Under the pieces are notes generated by a model. It worked only from the letters and a program-made list of their open reading frames with translations. It was not told the DNA's origin and did no database searches. The position numbers and the translations under genes were made by a program. Below, one piece after another: positions 17,352 to 26,733 of a DNA stretch of 64,000 bases. Source of the stretch: JAKFWF01 sp963750535 (GTDB lineage: Bacteria; Pseudomonadota; Alphaproteobacteria; Rhizobiales; Hyphomicrobiaceae); NCBI GenBank assembly GCA_963750535.1, contig CAVVRF010000002.1, forward strand, positions 364,103 through 428,102, in the 5' to 3' direction. Each line of letters starts with the position of its first letter. The first letter of the stretch is position 1.

Positions 17352-18196
17352 TCCGTTATCTGCCGCTACGTGACTGGTCGGCGCCGGTGGCGCCGATCGA
17401 TCCGCCGTTCGACAGGCTCGACCAGCTCGGCTGGCTGCCATTGGCCGACAGCGAGCTGCTGCTTTGCGCGCACTACTGTGCGATCGGCGTCAGGCTCGAT
17501 GGCCAGCACCCGATGGTCGGCATCGTCACGCATACGGACATCCTGGCACGCAGTCTCATTGCCAATGACGCAAATTGGACCGCCGCCTACATGCCGATCT
17601 CGCTCCGCTGCTTTCCCTTCCGGCTGGCGGGACCGCCGGGTGACGATCCGCTCGCCGACCTCGAGCTGGCGGCCGTCAAGCCGCTCTCGGAAAAACCGCG
17701 CCTGCTGCGGCTGCGGGACGAGCAGGGTGGGCCGTCCAAGGAGCTGCTCTCGATTCACGACGGTCTCAAGAACGTCTGGGAGAGCCAGCAGCGATGGCAA
17801 GCGGCGCTGGAACTGCTGCTGATCGCCGACGTTCTGGTGCCGATCAAGCGGCAGGCTGACGCCGCGCCCCAGTCAGGCCTCCACACGGTCGACCGACGCC
17901 GTTTCGTGCAGCTGTCGAAGACCGCCCTCGAGGCGATGACCCGCCACAGCTTCGCGGCGATCGACCTGGTGACGGCGATGACATTCTCGCAAATCCATTT
18001 GCGCCCGGAGTTTCGTCCGCAAGCATCGGCCGTTGCAACGCCGGCGGATGGACAAGCGGCCGCCGATGCCGGCCTCGGCGGAGGGCTGGAGACGATCACG
18101 CCGTGGCTCGACACCAGCGAGCTGTTCCCCGGTGCGTGGGCGGCCGATCCGCTGAACTGGCGCGCTGCCCCGCCGCAATCCGGCGGCGGGAGCTGA
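17348..18196 (+). CDS. SapC-family protein 2
   Basis: A 282-residue protein sharing the SapC pattern with its neighbour: WLPLADSELLLCAHYCAIGV, WTAAYMPISLRCFPFRLAG, then SIHDGLKNVWESQQRWQAALELLLIADVLVPI. The family function is unknown. ATG 17348 overlaps the preceding stop as ATGA and AGGAG lies just upstream, so I reject the longer open frame starting at 17078. The gene ends facing the HlyD-type gene with only 27 bases between the two stops. Confidence 0.78.
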   Translation: MIRYLPLRDWSAPVAPIDPPFDRLDQLGWLPLADSELLLCAHYCAIGVRLDGQHPMVGIVTHTDILARSLIANDANWTAAYMPISLRCFPFRLAGPPGDDPLADLELAAVKPLSEKPRLLRLRDEQGGPSKELLSIHDGLKNVWESQQRWQAALELLLIADVLVPIKRQADAAPQSGLHTVDRRRFVQLSKTALEAMTRHSFAAIDLVTAMTFSQIHLRPEFRPQASAVATPADGQAAADAGLGGGLETITPWLDTSELFPGAWAADPLNWRAAPPQSGGGS

Positions 18197-18223
18197 CGCC
18201 CGGCGGATGCCGCGGCGCCCCGA

Positions 18224-19555
18224 TCAGCGCTCCCTGAGCGAGACGGCGAGGCAATTCATCAGCGGCGACACGAAGTACTGCAGCACGGTGCGCTCGCCCG
18301 TCGGCACGATCACGTCCGTCGTCATGCCGGCGACGAGCTTGCTGTCGATTTCAGGCGGGATCGATGTTCGATCGACCTCGATTTCCATCGCGTAGTAGTA
18401 TTGCTTGTTGGTCTCGTCCGGCACGGTGTCGCGCGATATCGTGCGGACCGTGCCACGCATGACCTCGCTTTGATAGCGCTGGAACTGCGGCAAGCGGATT
18501 TCCACCGGCTGCCCCTGATAGACGCGATCGATGTCGATCGGCATGACCCGCGCCTTCGCCATCAGCTTGGCCGAAACCGGCACGATATCGACCACCGCGT
18601 CGCCCGGCTTGATCACGCCGCCAATGGTGAAGATGCGGAGCTGCTGTATCGTTCCCCCGACCGGGGCGAGAATATCGACGCGTTTCAAGGTGTCGCGCGC
18701 CAGAACCAGTTGCTGCTCCAGATCGCTCAACGTCTTGCGCACGTCGGGAATGGCCGTTGCCGCCTCCTGCGAGTACTCCTGGCGCAACTGCCTCTGCTTG
18801 CTCTCGATCTCGACCGTTCGCTCGGTGGCGCGGGCAAGGTCGATATCGGCTTTGGCGGAAGCACCGCGAAGCTGCTGCTCCTGGCGCTGCAGGCCCGTCA
18901 CCCGTGGCAGCGGCACGAGGCCCTGCTGCAGCAGCTTCTCCAGCGGCCGCAGTTCCTGGACTACCGACCCGAGCTGCTGCTCGGCGGTCTGCTTGTCGGA
19001 CCGCGCCTGGTTTATATCCTTCTGCGCCTGAGAGATCTGGCTTTCCAGCACCGAAAAGGCGCTGAGGAACGTGCGGCGACGGCCTTCGAACTGGCGCTGG
19101 TTGTCGACCTGGGCGGACTGCACGGTCGGATCGCTCGCCAGGGCATTGACCTGGGGCGGGAACACGAGGCTCTCGAGTTGATTGACCTGGGCCATCAGCC
19201 GGGCCTCGAGCGCGAGCGCGATCGCCTGCTGCTTGCGGTACAGCTCCTCGCTCGCGGCGCTGCGCGTCTGGTCGAGGCGCAGGATGACGTCACCCTGTTT
19301 GACGACGTCGCCGTCGCGGACCAGGATCTCGCTGACGATGCCGCCCTCCAGATGCTGCACGGTCTTGCGATTGCTCTCGATCGAGATAACGCCGGACGCC
19401 ACCACCGCGCTGTCGATGCGGGCCAGCGCCGACCAGCCCACCAACGCCAGCATCGATCCGAGAACCACGCCGTAGCCGCGCAGCAAGGTCGACCGATAGT
19501 CCGCCGACGGCTGAGGCGCACTGGCAATCAGGATATCGTCCACGCGCTGGTTCAT
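18224..19555 (-). CDS. Type I secretion membrane fusion protein (HlyD/PrtE family)
   Basis: A 443-residue periplasmic adaptor. One transmembrane helix lies near residues 28-45 (VVLGSMLALVGWSALARI). The biotinyl-lipoyl half motifs are GGIVSEILVRDGDVVKQGDVI and ILAPVGGTIQQLRIFTIGGVIKPGD, with a long coiled hairpin between them (about 100-280), ending in GMTTDVIVPTGERTVLQYFVSPL, the usual HlyD end. It overlaps the ABC transporter stop as ATGA. With that transporter and an outer-membrane TolC-like protein, absent here, it would form a type I secretion system. Confidence 0.92.
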   Translation of the reverse strand: MNQRVDDILIASAPQPSADYRSTLLRGYGVVLGSMLALVGWSALARIDSAVVASGVISIESNRKTVQHLEGGIVSEILVRDGDVVKQGDVILRLDQTRSAASEELYRKQQAIALALEARLMAQVNQLESLVFPPQVNALASDPTVQSAQVDNQRQFEGRRRTFLSAFSVLESQISQAQKDINQARSDKQTAEQQLGSVVQELRPLEKLLQQGLVPLPRVTGLQRQEQQLRGASAKADIDLARATERTVEIESKQRQLRQEYSQEAATAIPDVRKTLSDLEQQLVLARDTLKRVDILAPVGGTIQQLRIFTIGGVIKPGDAVVDIVPVSAKLMAKARVMPIDIDRVYQGQPVEIRLPQFQRYQSEVMRGTVRTISRDTVPDETNKQYYYAMEIEVDRTSIPPEIDSKLVAGMTTDVIVPTGERTVLQYFVSPLMNCLAVSLRER

Positions 19556-21306
19556 TTCGTCCGCCTCGCGTCACCGCCGCCACCGGAGCCCTCGACCACC
19601 GTCAGCGTCGGCGCGCCGGCGGCGCGTACTTTCGCCAGCCGCTCGACGATCTGCGCGCGGGGACCGAAGGCCTGCACGGTGCCGGCGTTCATGATCAGGA
19701 CATCGTCGCAATAGTTCAACAGGCTGAGCTTGTGCGTGATCACGATCACCGCACTGCCGGCCTGCTTCAGCCGTTCCAGAGCGAGCCCCAGCGCCTGCTC
19801 GCCGGCGGCGTCGAGGCTGGAGCTCGGTTCGTCGAGCACCACGAGATGAGGGGTGCCGTACACCGCGCGCGCTAGCGCGACACGCTGGCGCTGGCCGCCG
19901 GAAAGAACGTGCCCGCCTTGCCCGATCCGGGTGTTGAAGCCGTCCGGAAGCTCCCTGATGAGATCGTGGACCCCGGCCATTCCGGCTGCCGCAAGCAACT
20001 TCTCCGAGTCCTTCGTCACGTTGGGATCGAAGCGCGAGATATTGTCGCCGACGGTGCCCGGCAGCAGCTCGATGTCCTGCGGCATGTAGCCGAGGTACTG
20101 CCCGAGATCGTCCTCGTTCCAATGCGACGTCTCGTGGTCGCCGAGCGAGATCTGCCCGCGGCGAGGACGCCAGCGTCCGATCAGGAACCGGGCGAGGCAC
20201 GACTTGCCGGCGCCGCTCGGCCCGATCACCGCCAGCACGCGGCCCGGCGGCACGTTGAAGGAAACGTCGTTGATCACGACCTTGTCGCTGTCGGGCGCGA
20301 CCCCAAGCAGGCGCGACACATCGAGCGCGCCGGTCGGTCGCGGCAGCGTGATCGCCCGTTTGGTCTCACCGGCCCGCTCGATCACGACATCGAGCCGCTC
20401 GAGCGCGTTGCGAAAGTTGGCGAACGAGCGCCAGTTCGTGATCACCTGGTCGATCGGGCCAAGCCCGCGCATCATGATGATCATCGCAACGGTCATACTG
20501 GCGATGTTCATCTCATTGTTGAGAAAGAGCAGAGCGCCGACGGTATAAATGACGATCGGCTGCGAAATCCGCACCGTCCGCTGCACGGTCTGGATGATGT
20601 TGCTTCGATTGTTCGCTATCGACAGCCAGCCCAGGGCGGCAGTGTGCGTGCGGTACCAGACCTGCTTGACGCGCGGCAGCATGCCGAGCGCGACCACCAA
20701 CTCGGTATTGCGAAACACGGCATTGCCGAAATCGTTGGCCCGCACCATGCACACCGACGAATTCCGGCTCTTGTTGGAGACCACGAGCTGGTTGAGCACG
20801 GTCAGGCTGCCCGACAGCAATACCATCGTCACCGACAGGTAGCCCATCAGCGGGTGAATCCAGAACATCACCGCGATGAAGATCGGCGACCAGAACGCAT
20901 CGAACGTCGCCGCGACGATCTGCCCGGAAGCGAAGTCACGCACGCTGTTGATGTCGATCAGAGGCTGCGCCGACGCGGCGCCGTTGACGCTGCCTCGCTG
21001 CCGATTGAGCGCGTCGAACACCACCGCGGTCAGCTTCCGGTCGATCGCAACGCCGAGCCGCTGCAGGGTCCGCGTGCGCAGATAGTCCAGAACACCGTAG
21101 ACGGCCATCACCGCCATGGCGATACTGAACAGTACCCACAGCGTCGCCTCATTGCGGCTGAGCGTGACCCGCTCCATGATCTGCTCGGCATATAGCGGCG
21201 TCATCAGGAACATGAGCGGGCCGAAGATGCTGATCCCGAACAACGCCAAGTATACCGGTGCGAATTGCCGCAGCTCGGTCAGAACCGGCGATACTTTAGG
21301 CTTCAT
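19552..21306 (-). CDS. Type I secretion ABC transporter/permease (PrtD family)
   Basis: A 584-residue half-transporter: a six-helix membrane domain in the first 310 residues and an ATPase domain with Walker A GPSGAGKS, signature LSGGQRQRVALARA and Walker B HLVVLDEPSSSLD. It has no C39 peptidase domain, so the substrate should carry an uncleaved C-terminal signal, as RTX-type proteases, adhesins and S-layer proteins do. ATG 21306 follows GGGGGCGG. No candidate substrate is encoded in the window. It lies between the unknown 331-residue protein and the HlyD gene. Confidence 0.93.
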   Translation of the reverse strand: MKPKVSPVLTELRQFAPVYLALFGISIFGPLMFLMTPLYAEQIMERVTLSRNEATLWVLFSIAMAVMAVYGVLDYLRTRTLQRLGVAIDRKLTAVVFDALNRQRGSVNGAASAQPLIDINSVRDFASGQIVAATFDAFWSPIFIAVMFWIHPLMGYLSVTMVLLSGSLTVLNQLVVSNKSRNSSVCMVRANDFGNAVFRNTELVVALGMLPRVKQVWYRTHTAALGWLSIANNRSNIIQTVQRTVRISQPIVIYTVGALLFLNNEMNIASMTVAMIIMMRGLGPIDQVITNWRSFANFRNALERLDVVIERAGETKRAITLPRPTGALDVSRLLGVAPDSDKVVINDVSFNVPPGRVLAVIGPSGAGKSCLARFLIGRWRPRRGQISLGDHETSHWNEDDLGQYLGYMPQDIELLPGTVGDNISRFDPNVTKDSEKLLAAAGMAGVHDLIRELPDGFNTRIGQGGHVLSGGQRQRVALARAVYGTPHLVVLDEPSSSLDAAGEQALGLALERLKQAGSAVIVITHKLSLLNYCDDVLIMNAGTVQAFGPRAQIVERLAKVRAAGAPTLTVVEGSGGGGDARRTK

Positions 21307-21444
21307 GTTCCGCCCCCCGAGAAAACACTCGTCAACACAAAAGGTTAGCACACTTTATAACGAAACGCCATGTCGCACGGCATCGTTCGCCATCCAAGTT
21401 CGAAGACGGCGTATGCGGTTGATCACCCTGCCTCATTACGGTTC

Positions 21445-22440
21445 TCAGGCGCGAAACACGCGAATGCGCGAACCGGACGGAGCCGAAGGCGGGTCGCCGG
21501 CGGAGCGGGCTGCCGTCTGCTCCGGCAGCGGTGGCCGCTCCACATTCGCCCTCGAGGTGACGGCAATCCTCAGGCCCACCAGAGGCTCGCGTCCGGTCGG
21601 CCCCGATCCGGCTACACTCTGGCCCACCGACCGGCGCGCCGGCGAGCCGAGAAACAGCGCCTCGGTCGCGATGCTCCAATTGCGCGCGCCGGGACCGGAC
21701 AGCTCGATCATGTACCCCAGGATCGGCCGGCCGCGGCCGCGCGTACCGGCAAACTCGCCGAGCTCGACGAACCCTATCTCGCCAGGTCGCTGCCCGGCCA
21801 CCGTTGCGGCATAACGAAGCTCGACGTCGGCCGGCTTGCCGGGCCACCGCAGCAGGAAGCCCTCGATACGTGTAGGCGCGGCCGGGCCGCCGAGCCACTG
21901 GTCGGCACCAACCGTCACGTCGCCGAGCCTGGCCACGTGGCCGAGCACCTGCAGCTCGCCCGGTCGGCCGGTGGGGGCGGATCTGGCCGCCTCGGCGGGC
22001 TGGCTGATCGACGAGGACGCATAGGTGGGGCCGATCGCCGGAGGCGGCGATGCTCCCGCCGGCTGCTGCATGCGTGGTGCAGTACGCCCACGGATCGGCG
22101 GCGGCGCCAGCGAGGCCGTATCGCCAACTCCGCCCGACGTATCGCCCCGCAGCTGCTCGAATTTCAGGGTCGCATCGAGCGTCGTGGCATGCGCGGTGGA
22201 CGAAATTTCCACCTGCACGTGCCCCTTCTCATTGGCGCGAATTACCAGCGCCTGCCCCGGCGCCGACATCGACGGCGTGGACTGGTCTGGCGGCAGGATG
22301 ACCTCGTTGATGCCGGGTGCACAGGTCAGCGTGACGAGCGGTGGGTTCGCCGGATCGGCCGCGGCATCGTAGCGGACGACGTACAAACCACGTTGCAAGG
22401 CGAAGCTTTTCTGTTTCCGCTGTATCTGCCGTTGCAACAT
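21445..22440 (-). CDS. Unknown beta-rich protein of the secretion island
   Basis: A protein of about 331 residues, not recognised. Two beta-rich blocks are visible: residues about 15-105 (LYVVRYDAAADPANPPLVTL, NEKGHVQVEISSTA) and about 165-290 (ELQVLGHVARLGDVTVGADQW, ADVELRYAATVAGQR), separated by a Pro/Ala linker. I see no signal peptide or membrane helix, so it is probably cytoplasmic. ATG 22440 has AAGG upstream; ATG 22458 is possible. It precedes the PrtD gene on the same strand, separated by 138 bases, and is divergent from the glycosyltransferase. Confidence 0.65.
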   Translation of the reverse strand: MLQRQIQRKQKSFALQRGLYVVRYDAAADPANPPLVTLTCAPGINEVILPPDQSTPSMSAPGQALVIRANEKGHVQVEISSTAHATTLDATLKFEQLRGDTSGGVGDTASLAPPPIRGRTAPRMQQPAGASPPPAIGPTYASSSISQPAEAARSAPTGRPGELQVLGHVARLGDVTVGADQWLGGPAAPTRIEGFLLRWPGKPADVELRYAATVAGQRPGEIGFVELGEFAGTRGRGRPILGYMIELSGPGARNWSIATEALFLGSPARRSVGQSVAGSGPTGREPLVGLRIAVTSRANVERPPLPEQTAARSAGDPPSAPSGSRIRVFRA

Positions 22441-22549
22441 GATGCGGCGACCTTGCATTATAGGTTAACTCGATGAAGCATTATCGTGCGCCGCCAGCTT
22501 CCGTCAACGTCATGCAGGTGGGCTCGGCGCCGTCGCAAGACCGCATTCG

Positions 22550-25112
22550 ATGCGGCGAATGAGCTTTCATCCCGTACTCGAACAATCATCCGGGCCGAAT
22601 GTCGTGCAGCGCTTCCTCAACAGCAAGTTCGCCGACGCGGCCAGCGACGTCGTCTCCGTGCTGCTCGAGCCCGCAAGGCACGCAAGCGCGCTGACCCGGC
22701 TTGCCGCACTGGCACTCGGCGCCGGCGCTCCAGAGCTTGCACTGACGCTTGCCGACCGCCGTTGCCGGATCGCGCCGCCCGTCACACCGCTCGATCTCGT
22801 GCTTCGGGCCGAGCTGCTGCACCGTTGCGGCGATTCAGCGGCGGCCCGCGCCGACATCCAGGCCGCGCTCAAGCTCGACCCCGACCATGCCGTGGCCAAC
22901 CGCAAGCAGCTGATGTGGGCAACCGGCCCGGAGCAGCGCGAGGCCGCCGCCTGCCTGGTCGAGCGCGAGCACGGCCGGCAGGTGCTGCTGGCAGCATTGC
23001 AGGTGCTCGCAAGCAATGGCATTCAAGCAGTCGCGCGAGGTGCCGCCGACGGCGGCGTGGTGCGCGGCTGGGCAGCATGGCGGCAAACGCCACCGCCAGA
23101 GCTGGTGCTCGAGCACCAGGGCAAGACAACCACCTTTCGGCTTCGCCCCGACACCGGGCATCCGCTGGCCGCCGCCCTCGGACAGGCCTGTAATTTCGCC
23201 ATTCCGAGCGCGGCCGAGCACGGTCATTGGTTCGCCGCCACCGACACCGCGGGCCCACTGCGTCTCAGCCGCAGCTTCACGATGTTCACAGCGTCGTCCG
23301 AAGCCCGTCCGCCGGGCACCTTGCTTCGGCACTCGCCGCAACAGGCGAAGCCCGACGTGTGGGTCGTGGTCCCGGTCTATCGCGACCTGGCGGCGACCCG
23401 CGACTGCCTGGAGAGCCTGCTGGCGTCGATTGCCGCCGGCACCCTCGCGGTCGGGGTCCTCGTCGTCGACGACGCCAGCCCCGAGCCCGGCATGGCCGAC
23501 TATCTGCGCTCGCTACCGGTCGACCTGATCACCAATCCCGTCAATCTGGGCTTTGTCGGCGCCGTCAACGCGGCGCTGGCGGCCATTGGCGATGGCGACG
23601 TGATGCTGCTCAACGCCGATACCATCGTTCCGCCCGGCGCGATCGGCAGGTTGCGCGACGTCGCCCACAGCGCCGAGAACATCGGCACCGTCACTCCACT
23701 GTCGAACAACGGCGAGTTGACGAGCCTGCCAGTGCCGTTTCGCGAGAATGCATTGCCGAGCGGCGACGAGATCATGCGGATCGATGCCATCGCAGCGGGC
23801 CTCGGCGGCTGCATCGACATCCCGTCGGGGATCGGCTTCTGCCTTTATGTGAAGCGCCGGTGCCTGGATGCGGCGGGCGGCCTTTCGAGCCGCTACGAGC
23901 GGGGCTACGGCGAAGACGTCCACCTGTGCCTCGCGGCCGCCGAGGCGGGGTTCCGCAACGTCTGCGCCACCGGCGTATATGTCGGGCACGCGGGTACGCG
24001 CTCGTTCGGCACCGAGAAGCGCCGGCTCGTGATGCGCAATCTGGCCCGGCTGGCGGCCCGCTTCCCGCAGCACGATCAGGAAGTCGCCGCGTTTGTCGCC
24101 GCCGATCCGCTGCGCCCGACGCGTCACGCCATCGGCCGAAGCCTGATCCGGGGCTTCAGTGGCCCGGTGATCGTGGCGGCCCGCGGCAGCCTGCGGCAGG
24201 CCGAGGCGCGGCTGTCGACGCACGCCGCCGAGCGGCGTCAAGCGCTGCTGGTGCTTTGCGATCGCGGCGAGGCAGTCTGGCGCATGTTCGATGCCGATGG
24301 CGGCCTGGCGGCCGAGACAGCCTTCGAGTTGCCGGATCAATTCGCCGAGATGAGTGCATGGCGCTCGACATTGCGCTGTGACCTGATCGAGGTGTTCTCG
24401 CCTGCCGCATTCGCGGCCCTGGGGTTCGATGCGGCGTCGTCCGAGTTCGATCTGCACATTGCCGATGCGGCGGCCGTGATGAGCCGATCCGCCGATGTCC
24501 GAAGCGACGAGCGGGCGATCTGGCAAATCCTCGCGGCAAACGCCCGGCGGTTGGTAGCGCCCGATGGGTCGGCGCACGCGTTCGCCAGGCGAGCCTGGCC
24601 CGATGCGGGGAACCGAGCTGGTGCAGACTGGCGTCACCAACCGCAGTGCCGCTCGCGCCCGAGAATCGCAAGCGGCCAGGGCTGCCCGGCTCGGCATAGT
24701 ACTGCTCGACGAGACCGCCAATTGCCGCCGGCTGGTCCGGGCCATTGCCGCCGTGCTGCCGCGAGCCGCCGACGCGATGCCGGCCGCGATTGTGCTCGGA
24801 GAGACCGCCGATGACCTCGGGCTCATGCGCCCTGGCGGCGTCATGGTCTCCGGCGCGGTCGTCCCGTCGGAGCTGGCGGCGACTGCCGAGCGCTACCGGG
24901 TGACCCACCTCATGGCATTGTCCTCGGGCGCCCATTTCGGCGCGCCGGCCGTGACGGCGTTGGCGGCGCTCGACCTGCCGCTGGCGCAGTTCGCCTGGAG
25001 CGCGCCGGCCTCGACCGTCGCCGGCGACCTGTGGCTCGAACCGTCGCTCGACGACGCTGGCGTCGCCTCGGCGCTTGCCTCCTGGCTGACCGCGGGCGAT
25101 GGTGCCGCATGA
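22550..25112 (+). CDS. Multidomain family-2 glycosyltransferase (frameshifted)
   Basis: An N-terminal helical, TPR-like region (about 1-140) with a short beta domain is followed by a GT-A domain at about 265-510. The latter contains VVVPVYRDLAATRDCLESLL, LVVDDASPEP, the DxD-like NADT, GFCLYVKRRCLDAAGG and YGEDVHLCLAAAEAGF. Two Rossmann-like blocks follow. The open frame becomes nonsense after about 24605 and sense resumes one frame on (TELVQTG..., RLGIVLLDETANCRRLVRA...). Removing one G from GGGG 24607-24610 gives DAGTELVQTG and one protein of about 853 residues. It probably glycosylates a surface polymer or protein; the substrate is unknown. The start may be ATG 22559. Confidence 0.82.
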
Positions 25113-25738
25113 GCGACCTGCTGGTTTCGCACATCGGACTGATCGACGCCCGCACCGTCGGCGGCTTCGTCCACGACCCGGCGCGTCCCGAGCGCCAATT
25201 CGTCGTCGAGATCCTCGGCGATGATGTGCCAATTGCGGCAGTACGCGCCGACAGTTTCAGCCCGGCCCTGGCGGCGCAAGGCATCAGCGACCCCTATCAC
25301 GGCTTCGTTCTGACGCTCGGCGCTCGCCACGCAGCGACAACACGCAGGATCTCGGTCCGCCTCGCCAATCTGGAAACGCCGCTCGGCGAGCCGATCGACC
25401 TCGATGCCAGACCGCGTCCAGATCAAACACTGGCCGCCGCCGGCAGGATCGAAAGTGCCGAAGGCCCGTTGATCAGCGGCTGGGTCGCGGCTGGCACCGG
25501 TTCGACGGTCGCCGTCCGGGCGAGCAGCGCCGGCGAGGAGGTTGCGGTGACCGTCGCCCGCGACTGGGTCAATCGGGAGATCGGCGGCGAGATGCGGCCC
25601 GTCCTCGCCTTCAAGCTGCGCCTGCCCGGCGTCCTCGGTGACGGCAGCGAGCACCGGATTGTCGTCGCGACGGCCGCCGGTGCGCCGCTATCGGGTTCGC
25701 CGGTGGTTGTCTCGTGGGACGCGGCCACCGGCAACTGA
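25109..25738 (+). CDS. Unknown protein coupled to the glycosyltransferase
   Basis: A 209-residue beta-rich protein without a signal peptide. Two similar halves are hinted at by GGFVHDPARPERQFVVEIL and SGWVAAGTGSTVAVRASSA. The pattern 'G(W/F)VxDPxRPxRxFxVE...GFxL' resembles a domain often fused to large glycosyltransferases; I recall it but cannot name it. ATG 25109 overlaps the preceding stop as ATGA, so it is almost certainly co-translated with the glycosyltransferase and acts with it. Confidence 0.7.
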   Translation: MSDLLVSHIGLIDARTVGGFVHDPARPERQFVVEILGDDVPIAAVRADSFSPALAAQGISDPYHGFVLTLGARHAATTRRISVRLANLETPLGEPIDLDARPRPDQTLAAAGRIESAEGPLISGWVAAGTGSTVAVRASSAGEEVAVTVARDWVNREIGGEMRPVLAFKLRLPGVLGDGSEHRIVVATAAGAPLSGSPVVVSWDAATGN

Positions 25739-25893
25739 CTACGGCGCGAGATCGCCACTCGAGCTCGTCGCACGCGTGGCGCGCGGGGCACACCGCGGCG
25801 GCAAGGCGACAAATCTTCATCGCCGGCGATTGCCGCCGTGCCGGGCTTGCGAGACTATGCGGTGCCGCGCGGATCGGCGGCACGGAGGTTGCC

Positions 25894-26184
25894 ATGCTCC
25901 CGACAAAGCCAAGCCGGCTGGTGTTCGGCGCCGTTATCGCGGCCTTGTGCCTGGTAGCGTTGTCGCTTCCATCGAGCGCTTTCGCACAGGCTGGTCCGAA
26001 CGGACTGATCAATCCGACCCGCGATTGCCAGACCATTCGCCGCTGCAATTTCAGCCGCACGGGATCATTCCGCGGCTGCATCTCGGCCTACTCGTGCCGG
26101 ACCTGCCAACTGGTGCCGATGCGGTGCTCGATCGGCAACATCAGCAGCAACTGCCGTCGGATGCGCTGCGACTGGGGTGCATGA
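25894..26184 (+). CDS. Small secreted cysteine-rich protein
   Basis: 96 residues with a clear signal peptide (hydrophobic core VFGAVIAALCLVALSL, cleavage after AFAQ near residue 32). The mature part of about 64 residues has eight cysteines (RDCQTIRRCNF, GCISAYSCRTCQ, MRCSIG, NCRRMRCDW), mostly in closely spaced pairs, which suggests several disulphides in the periplasm or outside. CGGAGG lies eight bases before ATG 25894. I do not recognise a family. Confidence 0.7.
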   Translation: MLPTKPSRLVFGAVIAALCLVALSLPSSAFAQAGPNGLINPTRDCQTIRRCNFSRTGSFRGCISAYSCRTCQLVPMRCSIGNISSNCRRMRCDWGA

Positions 26185-26190
26185 GCCGGC

Positions 26191-26455
26191 TCAGGCGCCA
26201 TCGACACCGGCGCGGTCGGCAATCGTGAAGCCGGCCCAAATGCAACTCAGGAACCCGAACACCAGCGCCGCAAACCCGCCCGCCAGCGGCGTCGATAGCG
26301 GCGAGCCGAATGCCCACGCGGCCAGGCAGACTGCCGCCGTCCAGAATACCGTTGGCGCTCCGGCGATGAGTGCCAGTCCGATCAGGCGATCGGTCACGGC
26401 TGCCGAGCTCGTCGGCCCGCGATTCAATCGCAGCGGTTGCCTGAACATCGCTCAT
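26191..26455 (-). CDS. Small membrane protein, possible N-terminal frameshift
   Basis: The frame 26191-26448 encodes 85 residues with two hydrophobic helices (LIGLALIAGAPTVFWTAAVC and LAGGFAALVFGFLSCIWAGF). Its ATG 26448 has no ribosome site of its own. Seven bases upstream, ATG 26455 follows a perfect AGGAGG and begins MSDVQATAAIESRADE in another frame. Dropping one base near 26400-26412 would join the two as MSDVQ...AAVTDRLIGLALI. So the real protein is probably about 87 residues starting at 26455. The function is unknown. Confidence 0.55.
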
Positions 26456-26733
26456 GCTGATGCCCTCCTGCCTGTTTGAAGGGAGCTGGCGCAATCAATT
26501 CAAATTCATAACGAAAGTATTTCCGCCAAGTGAATGAAATCCTAAGCGATTATGCAAGCTTTTGGAACAGCTGAGTGCTGGTGGTCAACTAAGGTTGAGC
26601 AAGCGCTAACGGCTGTTCATTTCTGCCTGCATGTCGCCCTTGGGGAATTCAAGAGCCGTACCGGGGACTCGACGCCCGGTCCGCTTCATCGCACATTTCC
26701 CGCCGGTTCCCTCAATGAACGGGTCACGGTGCG
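26456..26733. other. Divergent intergenic region
   Basis: About 280 AT-richer bases between the small membrane protein and the metallo-beta-lactamase gene, which are transcribed away from each other. It should contain both promoters; no gene or clear repeat is visible. Confidence 0.4.
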
